Of a DNA stretch of 10,434 nt, positions 1-5,250 are shown in pieces. The DNA lies in the NCBI GenBank assembly GCA_031279715.1, contig JAITHY010000220.1, forward strand, positions 1-10,434. The letters are read 5' to 3'. Numbering within the stretch: position 1 is the first letter of the stretch; each line of letters opens with the position of its first letter. Both the position numbers and the translations under genes were made by a program. Origin of the DNA: Verrucomicrobiales bacterium (lineage in GTDB: Bacteria; Verrucomicrobiota; Verrucomicrobiia; Methylacidiphilales; JAAUTS01). The notes beneath the pieces are model-generated. The model searched no databases. It saw nothing but the letters and a program-made list of their open reading frames with translations, and was not told the DNA's origin.

Positions 1-787
1 GCGGGAAGGTGGCGAGGCCGCGCATGATGAGCCAGGCGTTGAACGGGCTGAGCGTGCCGCCCAGATGGATGCCGCTTTGTTTGCGCAGCGCGGCGAGGTC
101 GGCGCGCCGCCCCAGCACCGCGCCGCCGAGCGCGTCGCCGTGGCCGCCCAGGTACTTGGTCAGCGAGTGGATGACGAAATCCGCGCCCAGTGTCAGCGGC
201 TTGGTGGCGGCGGGCGTGGCGAAGGTCGAGTCCACCGCCAGCCGCGCGCCGACGCGGCGCGCAAGGTCGACGACCGCGGCGAGGTCGGTCAGCCGCAGCA
301 GCGGGTTGCATGGCGTCTCGACGTAAATTAATTTTGTCTCCGGCCGCGCGGCGCGGCGCAATTCGTCAAGGTCAGCGGTGTTGACTTTGGTAATCCGGAT
401 GCCCAGCGAGGGCAGCAGGTCGTTGGTCAGCTCGGCGAGCGCGGCGTAGGCGACGTCGCTGACGATGGCGTGGTCACCCGCGCGCAGCAGGTGCAGCAGC
501 AAGCCGCTGACGGCGGCCATGCCGCTGGCGAATGTCAGCGCCGCCTCCGCGCCCTCCAGCGCGGCGAGTTTTTCCTCAAGTTGCGCGAGTGTCGGGTTGC
601 CCCAGCGCGTGTAAACGAAGGCGTCACCGTCAGCGGCCTCGGCGGAGAACGCGGTGCCGGCGCTGACGGTGAAGGTGGTGGACATGACGATGCCGGGCGC
701 CGATGCGCGGGTGACGGGGTCTGGCGTTTCGCCGGCGTGGACGGCTTTGGTTTGGTCGCCAATATCAGCGGGTAATTTTGCGCTCAC
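1..787 (-). CDS. Cys/Met-metabolism PLP enzyme, cystathionine gamma-synthase family (3' end outside window)
   Basis: A PLP-dependent trans-sulfuration enzyme of fold type I, probably joining or cleaving C-S bonds of homocysteine/cysteine intermediates in the cytoplasm. About 262 codons are present and the C-terminal third is outside the window. Visible motifs in order: YTRWGNPT (Y59, R61, PLP-phosphate contacts), ASGMAA, the ETPCNP loop (157-162, usually ETPSNP), VDSTFATP with D186 (pyridine nitrogen) and SLTKYLGGHGD with K211 as Schiff-base lysine. The D-to-K spacing of 25 matches E. coli MetB. The start is GTG at 787: an in-frame TGA lies four codons upstream and the first ATG (codon 35) would remove conserved sequence. 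No clear Shine-Dalgarno is seen. It is divergent from metY across 172 bases, which suggests a methionine/cysteine role. Cystathionine gamma-synthase, gamma-lyase and O-acylhomoserine sulfhydrylase cannot be told apart from this part. It carries several copies of the dispersed CCGCTGAC motif. Confidence 0.9.
   Translation of the reverse strand, partial: MSAKLPADIGDQTKAVHAGETPDPVTRASAPGIVMSTTFTVSAGTAFSAEAADGDAFVYTRWGNPTLAQLEEKLAALEGAEAALTFASGMAAVSGLLLHLLRAGDHAIVSDVAYAALAELTNDLLPSLGIRITKVNTADLDELRRAARPETKLIYVETPCNPLLRLTDLAAVVDLARRVGARLAVDSTFATPAATKPLTLGADFVIHSLTKYLGGHGDALGGAVLGRRADLAALRKQSGIHLGGTLSPFNAWLIMRGLATFP
623..636 (-). repeat. Dispersed CCGCTGAC motif, intragenic copy
   Basis: An exact match to CCGCTGACNRTGA, read on the minus strand as CCGCTGACGGTGAC. 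It lies in the divergent PLP-enzyme gene on its coding strand and encodes Ala-Ala-Asp-Gly-Asp (residues 51-55), just before the conserved YTRWGNPT stretch. Confidence 0.8.
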
Positions 788-851
788 GCTGTTGTTGTGT
801 CAAAAAAATCCGCGTCTGTCGAGTTTTTTCGCGCGGCGGAAAAATCATACG

Positions 852-865
852 CCGCTGACAGTGAG
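852..865 (+). repeat. Dispersed CCGCTGAC motif, intergenic copy upstream of metY
   Basis: An exact match, CCGCTGACAGTGAG, in the gap between the divergent PLP enzyme and metY. It ends 19 bases before the metY -35 box, so it does not overlap the core promoter. Confidence 0.8.
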
Positions 866-884
866 GCTGTTCGGAAAAAAACTG

Positions 885-913
885 TTGACACTTTGCTGAA
901 AAATTGAAATATT
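885..913 (+). promoter_or_regulatory. Predicted sigma-70 promoter of metY
   Basis: A perfect -35 box TTGACA (885-890) is followed after 17 bases by AATATT (908-913), 4 of 6 to TATAAT, in AT-rich DNA. Transcription would start near 920, leaving a leader of only about 40 bases. That is too short for a SAM riboswitch of any class I know, and I see no riboswitch fold. No MetJ-like AGACGTCT array is present. Confidence 0.65.
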
Positions 914-959
914 CCTATAGATTTCATGTGAAATTTGATTTAACGAAAGGATCCACATT

Positions 960-2270
960 ATGAGCAGCAACTGGAAATTTGAAACTTTGCAAGTCCATGC
1001 CGGCCAGGAGCGCGACCCGGTCACACACGCGCGCGCGGTGCCGATTTATCAAACCTCGTCTTATGTCTTCGACGACGCCAAAGACGGCGCGGATTTGTTC
1101 GGCCTGCGGAAGTTCGGCAATATTTACACGCGGCTGATGAACCCGACCACGGATGTTTTTGAAAAACGCATCGCGGCGCTGGAGGGCGGCGTGACCGCGC
1201 TCGCCACCAGCAGCGGGCAGTCGGCGCAATTTATCGCGCTCAATAATATCCTCGCTGCCGGTGACAACTTCGTGACGACCCCGCACCTGTACGGCGGCAC
1301 GTACAATCAATTCAAGTCGCAGTTCAAACGGCTTGGCATCGAGGCGCGGTTCACCGCTGACGATGAGCCGGAGTCGTTCGCCAGGTTGATTGACAGCAAA
1401 ACGAAGGCGCTCTATTTGGAGACCATTGGCAACCCTGAAATCAACGTGCCGGACTTTGACGCCATCGCCAGGGTCGCCGCTGACCATGACCTCCCGCTGA
1501 TTGTGGACAACACCTTCGGCGCGGGCGGCGCGATTTTCAAACCCATCGAGCACGGCGCGGCCATCGTGGTCGAGTCGGCGACGAAATGGATTGGTGGCCA
1601 CGGCACCAGCCTCGGCGGCGTCATCGTGGACAGCGGCAAATTCAACTGGGGCAACGGCAAATTTCCCGCGTTCACCGAACCGTCGGAGAGTTATCACGGA
1701 CTGGTGTTCTGGGACGTGGCGGGCTTCAACGGCGCGCTGGGGCTGGGCAACATCGCCTTTAACCTCCGCGCCCGCACCGAGGGCCTGCGCGACTGGGGCA
1801 ACACCATCAGCCCCTTCAACTCGTTCCTGTTGTTGCAGGGGTTGGAGACACTGTCGCTGCGCGTCGAGCGGCACGTCCGCAACGCGCTGACAGTGGCGCG
1901 GTGGCTGGAAAAAAACCCCAAAGTCGAATATGTCAACTACCCCGGCCTGGAGAGCAACAAATACCACACGCTGGCGAAGAAGTATTTCAAAAACGGCTAC
2001 GGCGGCGTGCTGACGTTCAAAATCAACGGCGACGCGGCGGCCGCTGACGGTGTCATCAACAACGTCAAACTGTTCAGCCACCTCGCCAATGTCGGCGACG
2101 CGAAATCGCTCATCATTCACCCGGCCACAACCACGCACGAGCAGCTTTCACCCGAGGAACAACGGGCCAGCGGCGTGGTGCCCGGTTTGATTCGGCTGAG
2201 CGTCGGCATTGAAAATGTGGACGACATCATCAGCGACCTTGACCAAGCGCTGGCGGCGGCGGTAAAGTAG
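960..2270 (+). CDS. metY: O-acetylhomoserine aminocarboxypropyltransferase (sulfhydrylase) MetY
   Basis: A cytoplasmic PLP enzyme that condenses O-acetylhomoserine with sulfide to give homocysteine and acetate (direct sulfhydrylation route to methionine). It has 436 residues, the normal MetY length and longer than MetB/MetC relatives. Motifs: YTRLMNPT (Y56, R58), YGGTY with Y111 stacking on PLP, ETIGNPE, VDNTFGAGG with D183, and SATKWIGGHGT with K209 as the PLP lysine. The FGAGG and FKPIEHGA stretches are typical of MetY rather than MetB. The ATG has an AAAGGA ribosome binding site (946-951) 8 bases upstream and a good promoter before it. metA follows 83 bases downstream on the same strand and makes the substrate, so the two probably form an operon. 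Three copies of the dispersed motif lie inside it, two of them exact. The identity is secure; in vivo preference for acetyl- over succinylhomoserine is inferred. Confidence 0.96.
   Translation: MSSNWKFETLQVHAGQERDPVTHARAVPIYQTSSYVFDDAKDGADLFGLRKFGNIYTRLMNPTTDVFEKRIAALEGGVTALATSSGQSAQFIALNNILAAGDNFVTTPHLYGGTYNQFKSQFKRLGIEARFTADDEPESFARLIDSKTKALYLETIGNPEINVPDFDAIARVAADHDLPLIVDNTFGAGGAIFKPIEHGAAIVVESATKWIGGHGTSLGGVIVDSGKFNWGNGKFPAFTEPSESYHGLVFWDVAGFNGALGLGNIAFNLRARTEGLRDWGNTISPFNSFLLLQGLETLSLRVERHVRNALTVARWLEKNPKVEYVNYPGLESNKYHTLAKKYFKNGYGGVLTFKINGDAAAADGVINNVKLFSHLANVGDAKSLIIHPATTTHEQLSPEEQRASGVVPGLIRLSVGIENVDDIISDLDQALAAAVK
1354..1367 (+). repeat. Dispersed CCGCTGAC motif, copy in metY
   Basis: An exact match, CCGCTGACGATGAG, within metY. 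It encodes part of Thr-Ala-Asp-Asp-Glu-Pro (132-137), in a stretch that is variable in the family. Confidence 0.78.
1477..1490 (+). repeat. Dispersed CCGCTGAC motif, second copy in metY
   Basis: An exact match, CCGCTGACCATGAC, encoding part of Ala-Ala-Asp-His-Asp (173-177), just before the conserved VDNTFGAGG motif. A third, imperfect copy (CCGCTGACGGTGTC) lies at 2041-2054 in the same gene and reading phase. Confidence 0.75.
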
Positions 2271-2291
2271 GGAGGGTTTGTTAAGTCGGAA

Positions 2292-2320
2292 CCGCTGACG
2301 ATGACAGTCATGGTCAGCGG
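2292..2320. repeat. Inverted pair of the dispersed motif between metY and metA
   Basis: Two 14-base copies face each other around a single central base: CCGCTGACGATGAC (2292-2305) and, on the minus strand, CCGCTGACCATGAC (2307-2320). They form a 29-base inverted repeat with one mismatched pair (2300/2312), able to make a strong hairpin in RNA or a cruciform in DNA. It lies 21 bases after the metY stop. No U-tract follows directly (a T6 run comes only at 2345-2350), so it is not a textbook terminator, but it could attenuate or stabilise a metY-metA message. Confidence 0.85.
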
Positions 2321-2353
2321 CGAACTGGCGCAAACCGGACAAACTTTTTTGCC

Positions 2354-3256
2354 ATGCCCGTCATCATACCAGCCAGCCTGCCCGCCGCCGCCACCCTCGC
2401 GGCGGAACACATCGCCATCATCAGCCCGGAGAACGCCCGGCGGCAGGAACTCCGCCCGCTGCAAATCGCCATCCTCAACCTCATGCCCACCAAGGAAGCG
2501 ACCGAAACGCAATTCCTGCGGCTCATCGGCAGCACACCCATTCAAGTCGAGCCGCTGTTCCTGACCACGCGCAGCTATACGGCGAAAAACACGCCGGTCT
2601 CGCACCTGGAAACTTTTTACTCGCACTTTGACGAGGTGCGCGAGCGTCATTTCGACGCGCTGATTATCACCGGCGCGCCCGTCGAGCAACTGTCGTTCGA
2701 GGAAGTTTTGTACTGGCGCGAGTTGCGCGACATCCTCGACTGGGCGGCGGCGCGCGTGTTTGCGTCGCTGTTCGTATGCTGGGGCGCGCAAGCGGCGCTG
2801 TATCATTATTACGGGGTGCCGAAACTGCCGCTGGAGAAAAAAATGTTCGGCGTTTTCCCGCACACCGTCAGCGACCCCAATCACCCGCTGCTGGCGGGCT
2901 TTGACGACACCTATTACGCCCCGCACAGCCGGCACACCACGGTGCTGGCCGAGCACGTCGCCGCGCACCCCGACCTGCAAGTGCTGGGCGAGTCACCGTC
3001 AGCGGGCCTGTTCATGGCCGCGTCGCGCGACCACCGGCGCGTGTTCATCACCGGCCACATTGAGTACGACCGCCACACCCTCGCCGACGAATACCGCCGC
3101 GATCTGGCGAAGGGTTTGCCCATTGACCCGCCCGTCAACTATTTCCCCGGTGACAACCCGACACTTCCACCCCGCCAGCAATGGAAAGCGCACAGCTATT
3201 TGCTTTATCAAAACTGGATTGATTTCATCTGCCGGCACGTCTCGCTGACCGCGTAA
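2354..3256 (+). CDS. metA: Homoserine O-acyltransferase MetA (predicted acetyl-CoA type)
   Basis: Acylates homoserine, the first committed step of methionine synthesis. At 300 residues it is the usual MetA length, and it numbers in register with E. coli MetA: nucleophile C142 in FVCWGAQAAL, H235 and E237 in ITGHIEYD, and K163. Residue 111, after ITGAPV, is Glu. In the MetA family Glu111 has been linked to acetyl-CoA use and Gly111 to succinyl-CoA use, so homoserine O-acetyltransferase activity is predicted. This fits the O-acetylhomoserine-using MetY encoded just upstream. The ATG at 2354 is supported by the aligned N-terminus (MPVIIP, compare MPIRVP in E. coli), although no Shine-Dalgarno precedes it. 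It is probably cotranscribed with metY through the hairpin-forming repeat pair. An exact dispersed-motif copy lies at 2992-3005. Confidence 0.95.
   Translation: MPVIIPASLPAAATLAAEHIAIISPENARRQELRPLQIAILNLMPTKEATETQFLRLIGSTPIQVEPLFLTTRSYTAKNTPVSHLETFYSHFDEVRERHFDALIITGAPVEQLSFEEVLYWRELRDILDWAAARVFASLFVCWGAQAALYHYYGVPKLPLEKKMFGVFPHTVSDPNHPLLAGFDDTYYAPHSRHTTVLAEHVAAHPDLQVLGESPSAGLFMAASRDHRRVFITGHIEYDRHTLADEYRRDLAKGLPIDPPVNYFPGDNPTLPPRQQWKAHSYLLYQNWIDFICRHVSLTA
2992..3005 (-). repeat. Dispersed CCGCTGAC motif, copy in metA
   Basis: An exact match read on the minus strand (CCGCTGACGGTGAC), opposite to the gene. The gene reads Ser-Pro-Ser-Ala-Gly here (214-218). An imperfect copy in the same orientation lies at 2861-2874 (TCGCTGACGGTGTG). 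Confidence 0.75.
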
Positions 3257-3273
3257 GACACGCTGACGCTGAC

Positions 3274-3303
3274 AAAAAAAGCGCGGGCTAGACAAGCCCG
3301 CGC
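3274..3303 (-). terminator. Intrinsic terminator, active direction minus
   Basis: A perfect 9-base-pair GC-rich stem (3281-3289 with 3295-3303, arms gcgcgggct/agcccgcgc) encloses the 5-base loop agaca. Read on the minus strand it is followed at once by seven T (complement of A 3274-3280), the classic Rho-independent form. On the plus strand no U-tract follows (caaaagg), so it is a poor terminator for metA. No protein gene lies immediately upstream on the minus strand, so its transcript is unexplained. Confidence 0.7.
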
Positions 3304-3306
3304 CAA

Positions 3307-3329
3307 AAGGAGGAAACAAAATGAACTAA
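3307..3329 (+). other. Perfect Shine-Dalgarno with two-codon ORF (ATG AAC TAA)
   Basis: AAGGAGG (3307-3313), seven bases, then ATG-AAC-TAA (3321-3329). The stretch resembles the porin initiation region (AGAGG, an A-rich spacer ending acaaa, ATG AAT AAA at 3592), so it may be a decayed duplicate of a gene start or a start-stop regulatory ORF. It begins only 3 bases after the 3281-3303 hairpin, which on the plus strand would be a stem just upstream of the ribosome binding site. Confidence 0.45.
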
Positions 3330-3345
3330 CTTCTGTACTTTTAGA

Positions 3346-3417
3346 CCGCTGACCGTGAGTTTTGTTCAAATTTTTTTCAAAATATTTTCATTGCTGGCGC
3401 AACCCGCTGACCGTGAG
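3346..3417 (+). repeat. Direct pair of dispersed motifs upstream of the porin
   Basis: Two identical 14-mers, CCGCTGACCGTGAG, lie at 3346-3359 and 3404-3417 in the same orientation, 58 bases apart start to start. The DNA between is mostly A/T runs. Both are exact consensus copies and non-coding, so protein sequence cannot explain their identity. Confidence 0.85.
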
Positions 3418-3496
3418 CAAAATAAGTTTGATTTTTTATTCCCACGCATAAAATGTCGCCAATCGGGCCATTATGTTAATCGGCGCAAAAAAAATG

Positions 3497-3524
3497 TTGC
3501 AATCCTGTGATTTTTTCTTAATAT
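3497..3524 (+). promoter_or_regulatory. Predicted porin promoter
   Basis: TTGCAA (3497-3502), a 16-base spacer and TAATAT (3519-3524), each 4 of 6 to the sigma-70 consensus, in very AT-rich DNA. The implied leader is about 60 bases and ends with AAGAGG (3576-3581) 10 bases before the porin ATG. Confidence 0.45.
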
Positions 3525-3591
3525 TGGCGCTGTGTGAACAGGCACAACGCCCGTTCATGCAAACAAAAAAATAATAAGAGGAAAAAACAAA

Positions 3592-4770
3592 ATGAATAAA
3601 TTGATTGCCGGTCTTTTCGGCGCCGCGCTGATTGCCAATGTCGCTTTTGCTGACGCTGGCGCTCCCGCCCCGTCCGCCAAAGACCTTTCAAAGGCCGTTG
3701 AGAAAGTCAACTACGTCGAGTCTGACGTGGCTGGCGTCAAGCTCAGCGGGTATGTGGACGTGAACTACATCTATAACTTCTACGCTGGTGACAACGCCCT
3801 GCGTAGCGGTGTTGATGCGCAAAACTTTGGCAACTTCAACGTCAGCCAAGTCAAAGTCCAATTGGAGAAACCCCTGACCAACGAGAACAAATTGCAAGCC
3901 GGCTTTGTGGTTGGCGCATACCTCGGCCAGGACTTCGGCGGTGAAGCCAGTTCGCTCGCCGTTGCCAACGCCTACGTGAATGCGCGCATTCCGGTGGGCA
4001 ATGGCATCGACATCAAGGCTGGTAAATTCGTGACCTGGATTGGTTATGAATCCCCTGAGCGTCCGGCGAACTTGAACATCACCTTTGGTGAGCATGGTTT
4101 CTTCCAACCGACCTACCTGACCGGTGTGGCGCTGGAATATCCCGTGAACAACATCATTGACCTCGGCATCGCCGTCGGCAATGGTTCCTCCATGGACAGC
4201 AACATTGGCTCCAATGGCTTCCTTAACCATGGTGATGGTTATGCGGCCACGGCCAAGATTGACTTCAAAGTCCCCGGCGGTAATGCCAACTGGCAACACG
4301 CGGTGTACTACAGTTGGGACGCTGCCGGTGAGCAAAACTTCACCGATGTCTATGGCTTGAACTTCCAAAAGAAAAACAGCTTGGTGGTTTATGACGGTAT
4401 CCTGAACTGGGTGCCGAAATTCACCAATGGCAAACTTCTGTTGGCGGCCAACTATGACATCGGCAACTGGACCAACACCGATGGCGCAAACAAAGCGGAC
4501 AGCACCTTTGTGACCGCCGCGTTGTATGCCAAGTATCAATTCACCGATGTGTTCAGCCTGGCTGGCCGTGGCACTTATGTTCACGCCAATGAACTTGGTT
4601 TGAACGAAGACCTCTGGAGCGTCACGCTGACCGCCGGTTTCGACTTGGTGGAAAACCTGAAACTCCGCACTGAGTATCGTTTCGACTTCGGCAATGACCG
4701 CGTCAGCGATGGTTACCTCACCCACAACAGCGGCCACACCGTTGCGGTGGAAGCGGTTTATGTGTTCTAA
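3592..4770 (+). CDS. Outer-membrane beta-barrel porin, OmpL-like (putative beta-barrel porin-2 type)
   Basis: A predicted outer-membrane channel for small solutes. It has 392 residues. Residues 1-20 form a Sec signal peptide (basic MNK, hydrophobic core, cleavage near AFA/DAG), followed by an Ala/Lys-rich linker and then LSGYVDVNYIYNF, the first strand style of this family. The rest alternates aromatic/polar strands with Gly/Asn-rich loops and ends in EAVYVF, a C-terminal Phe typical of barrels recognised by the BAM machinery. No conserved catalytic motif is present or expected. Codon choice leans toward GGT, TTG and AAC compared with its neighbours, as in abundant proteins. It is a single-gene unit with its own predicted promoter and a strong terminator. 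The family call is by recalled pattern; substrate is unknown. Confidence 0.85.
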   Translation: MNKLIAGLFGAALIANVAFADAGAPAPSAKDLSKAVEKVNYVESDVAGVKLSGYVDVNYIYNFYAGDNALRSGVDAQNFGNFNVSQVKVQLEKPLTNENKLQAGFVVGAYLGQDFGGEASSLAVANAYVNARIPVGNGIDIKAGKFVTWIGYESPERPANLNITFGEHGFFQPTYLTGVALEYPVNNIIDLGIAVGNGSSMDSNIGSNGFLNHGDGYAATAKIDFKVPGGNANWQHAVYYSWDAAGEQNFTDVYGLNFQKKNSLVVYDGILNWVPKFTNGKLLLAANYDIGNWTNTDGANKADSTFVTAALYAKYQFTDVFSLAGRGTYVHANELGLNEDLWSVTLTAGFDLVENLKLRTEYRFDFGNDRVSDGYLTHNSGHTVAVEAVYVF

Positions 4771-4792
4771 TTCAGGTTAGACAAAAATTCTT

Positions 4793-4824
4793 AAAACCCC
4801 GGAGCGCAATCTCCGGGGTTTTTT
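4793..4824 (+). terminator. Intrinsic terminator of the porin gene
   Basis: An eight-base GC stem, CCCCGGAG (4797-4804) with CTCCGGGG (4811-4818), encloses the loop cgcaat; flanking A4 and T6 (4819-4824) extend the stem and supply the U-tract. It begins 23 bases after the porin stop codon. Confidence 0.93.
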
Positions 4825-4884
4825 GTTGTCGCCGCCAAATTTTTACCCTAGTGTGCTTGCTCTCATTAATAAAAGGAGTTCATC

Positions 4885-5229
4885 ATGGCAGTTAAGAAAA
4901 TTGAAGCGATTATCAAGCCGTTCAAACTGGAGGAAGTCAAGGAGGCGCTAACCGAGATTGGCGTCGAAGGCCTGACCGTCAGCGAGGTCAAAGGTTTCGG
5001 CAGACAAAAAGGCCACACTGAAATTTACCGCGGCAGCGAATACACCGTGGACTTTCTACCCAAGGTCAAAATTGAGGTGGTTATCGTGGACACTTTGGTT
5101 GACAAAGCGGTGGAAGTCATCGCCAAAACCGCCAAAACCGGCAAAATTGGCGACGGCAAAATTTTCGTCCTGCCCGTTGACGACGCCATTCGCATCCGCA
5201 CCGAGGAACACGGCGAAAAAGCCGTATAA
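4885..5229 (+). CDS. glnB: Nitrogen regulatory protein PII
   Basis: A cytoplasmic trimeric signal protein that senses 2-oxoglutarate and ATP/ADP and controls nitrogen assimilation, classically through glutamine synthetase adenylylation and NtrB. It has 114 residues, two more than the usual 112 because of an extra N-terminal AV. The sequence follows PII throughout: IIKPFKLEEVKEAL, VSEVKGFGRQKGH, the T-loop EIYRGSEYTVDFLPK, with Y53 equivalent to the uridylylated Y51 of E. coli, and the C-terminal signature TGKIGDGKIFVLPV and IRIRT. The start has AAGGAG about 8 bases upstream. It is 21 bases from dnaA on the same strand, with no terminator between, so some dnaA transcription may come through it. 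No amtB is adjacent, which favours glnB over glnK, though the symbol is not certain. Confidence 0.95.
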   Translation: MAVKKIEAIIKPFKLEEVKEALTEIGVEGLTVSEVKGFGRQKGHTEIYRGSEYTVDFLPKVKIEVVIVDTLVDKAVEVIAKTAKTGKIGDGKIFVLPVDDAIRIRTEEHGEKAV

Positions 5230-5232
5230 TGG

Positions 5233-5246
5233 CCGCTGACGGTGAC
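5233..5246 (+). repeat. Dispersed motif at the dnaA start
   Basis: An exact copy, CCGCTGACGGTGAC, fills most of the 21-base glnB-dnaA gap. Its GGTGA (5241-5245) lies 5 bases before the ATG at 5251 and is the only Shine-Dalgarno-like sequence there. Its internal GTG (5242) is an alternative in-frame dnaA start. Confidence 0.85.
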
Positions 5247-5250
5247 CGCC

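Larger units (their letters stand above)
3257..3591. other. 335-base AT-rich intergenic region before the porin
   Basis: No protein gene is visible on either strand. From left to right it holds partial motif copies (3261-3274), the minus-strand terminator, the two-codon ORF with its strong ribosome binding site, a direct pair of dispersed motifs, long A/T runs, a predicted porin promoter and the porin ribosome binding site. A minus-strand small RNA ending at the terminator could fit; possible minus-strand boxes are TTGCAA near 3502 and TAACAT about 18 bases further, which is weak evidence. Confidence 0.6.

Noticed and set aside
788..959. SAM riboswitch or MetJ operator upstream of metY
   Set aside because: The predicted leader is about 40 bases, no multi-stem fold is visible, and no AGACGTCT-like boxes are found.
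924..2138. A 404-codon open frame on the minus strand across metY
   Set aside because: It is a shadow of metY in GC-rich DNA; metY has full family motifs, promoter and ribosome binding site, while the shadow protein has no recognisable domain and an antisense-like composition.
2117..2980. A 287-codon minus-strand frame across metY/metA
   Set aside because: It overlaps two certain genes and the intergenic hairpin; no family features are seen.
3688..4737. A 349-codon open frame on the minus strand across the porin
   Set aside because: The plus strand has a signal peptide, barrel strands, terminal Phe and a terminator in the right place; the antisense frame has none of these.
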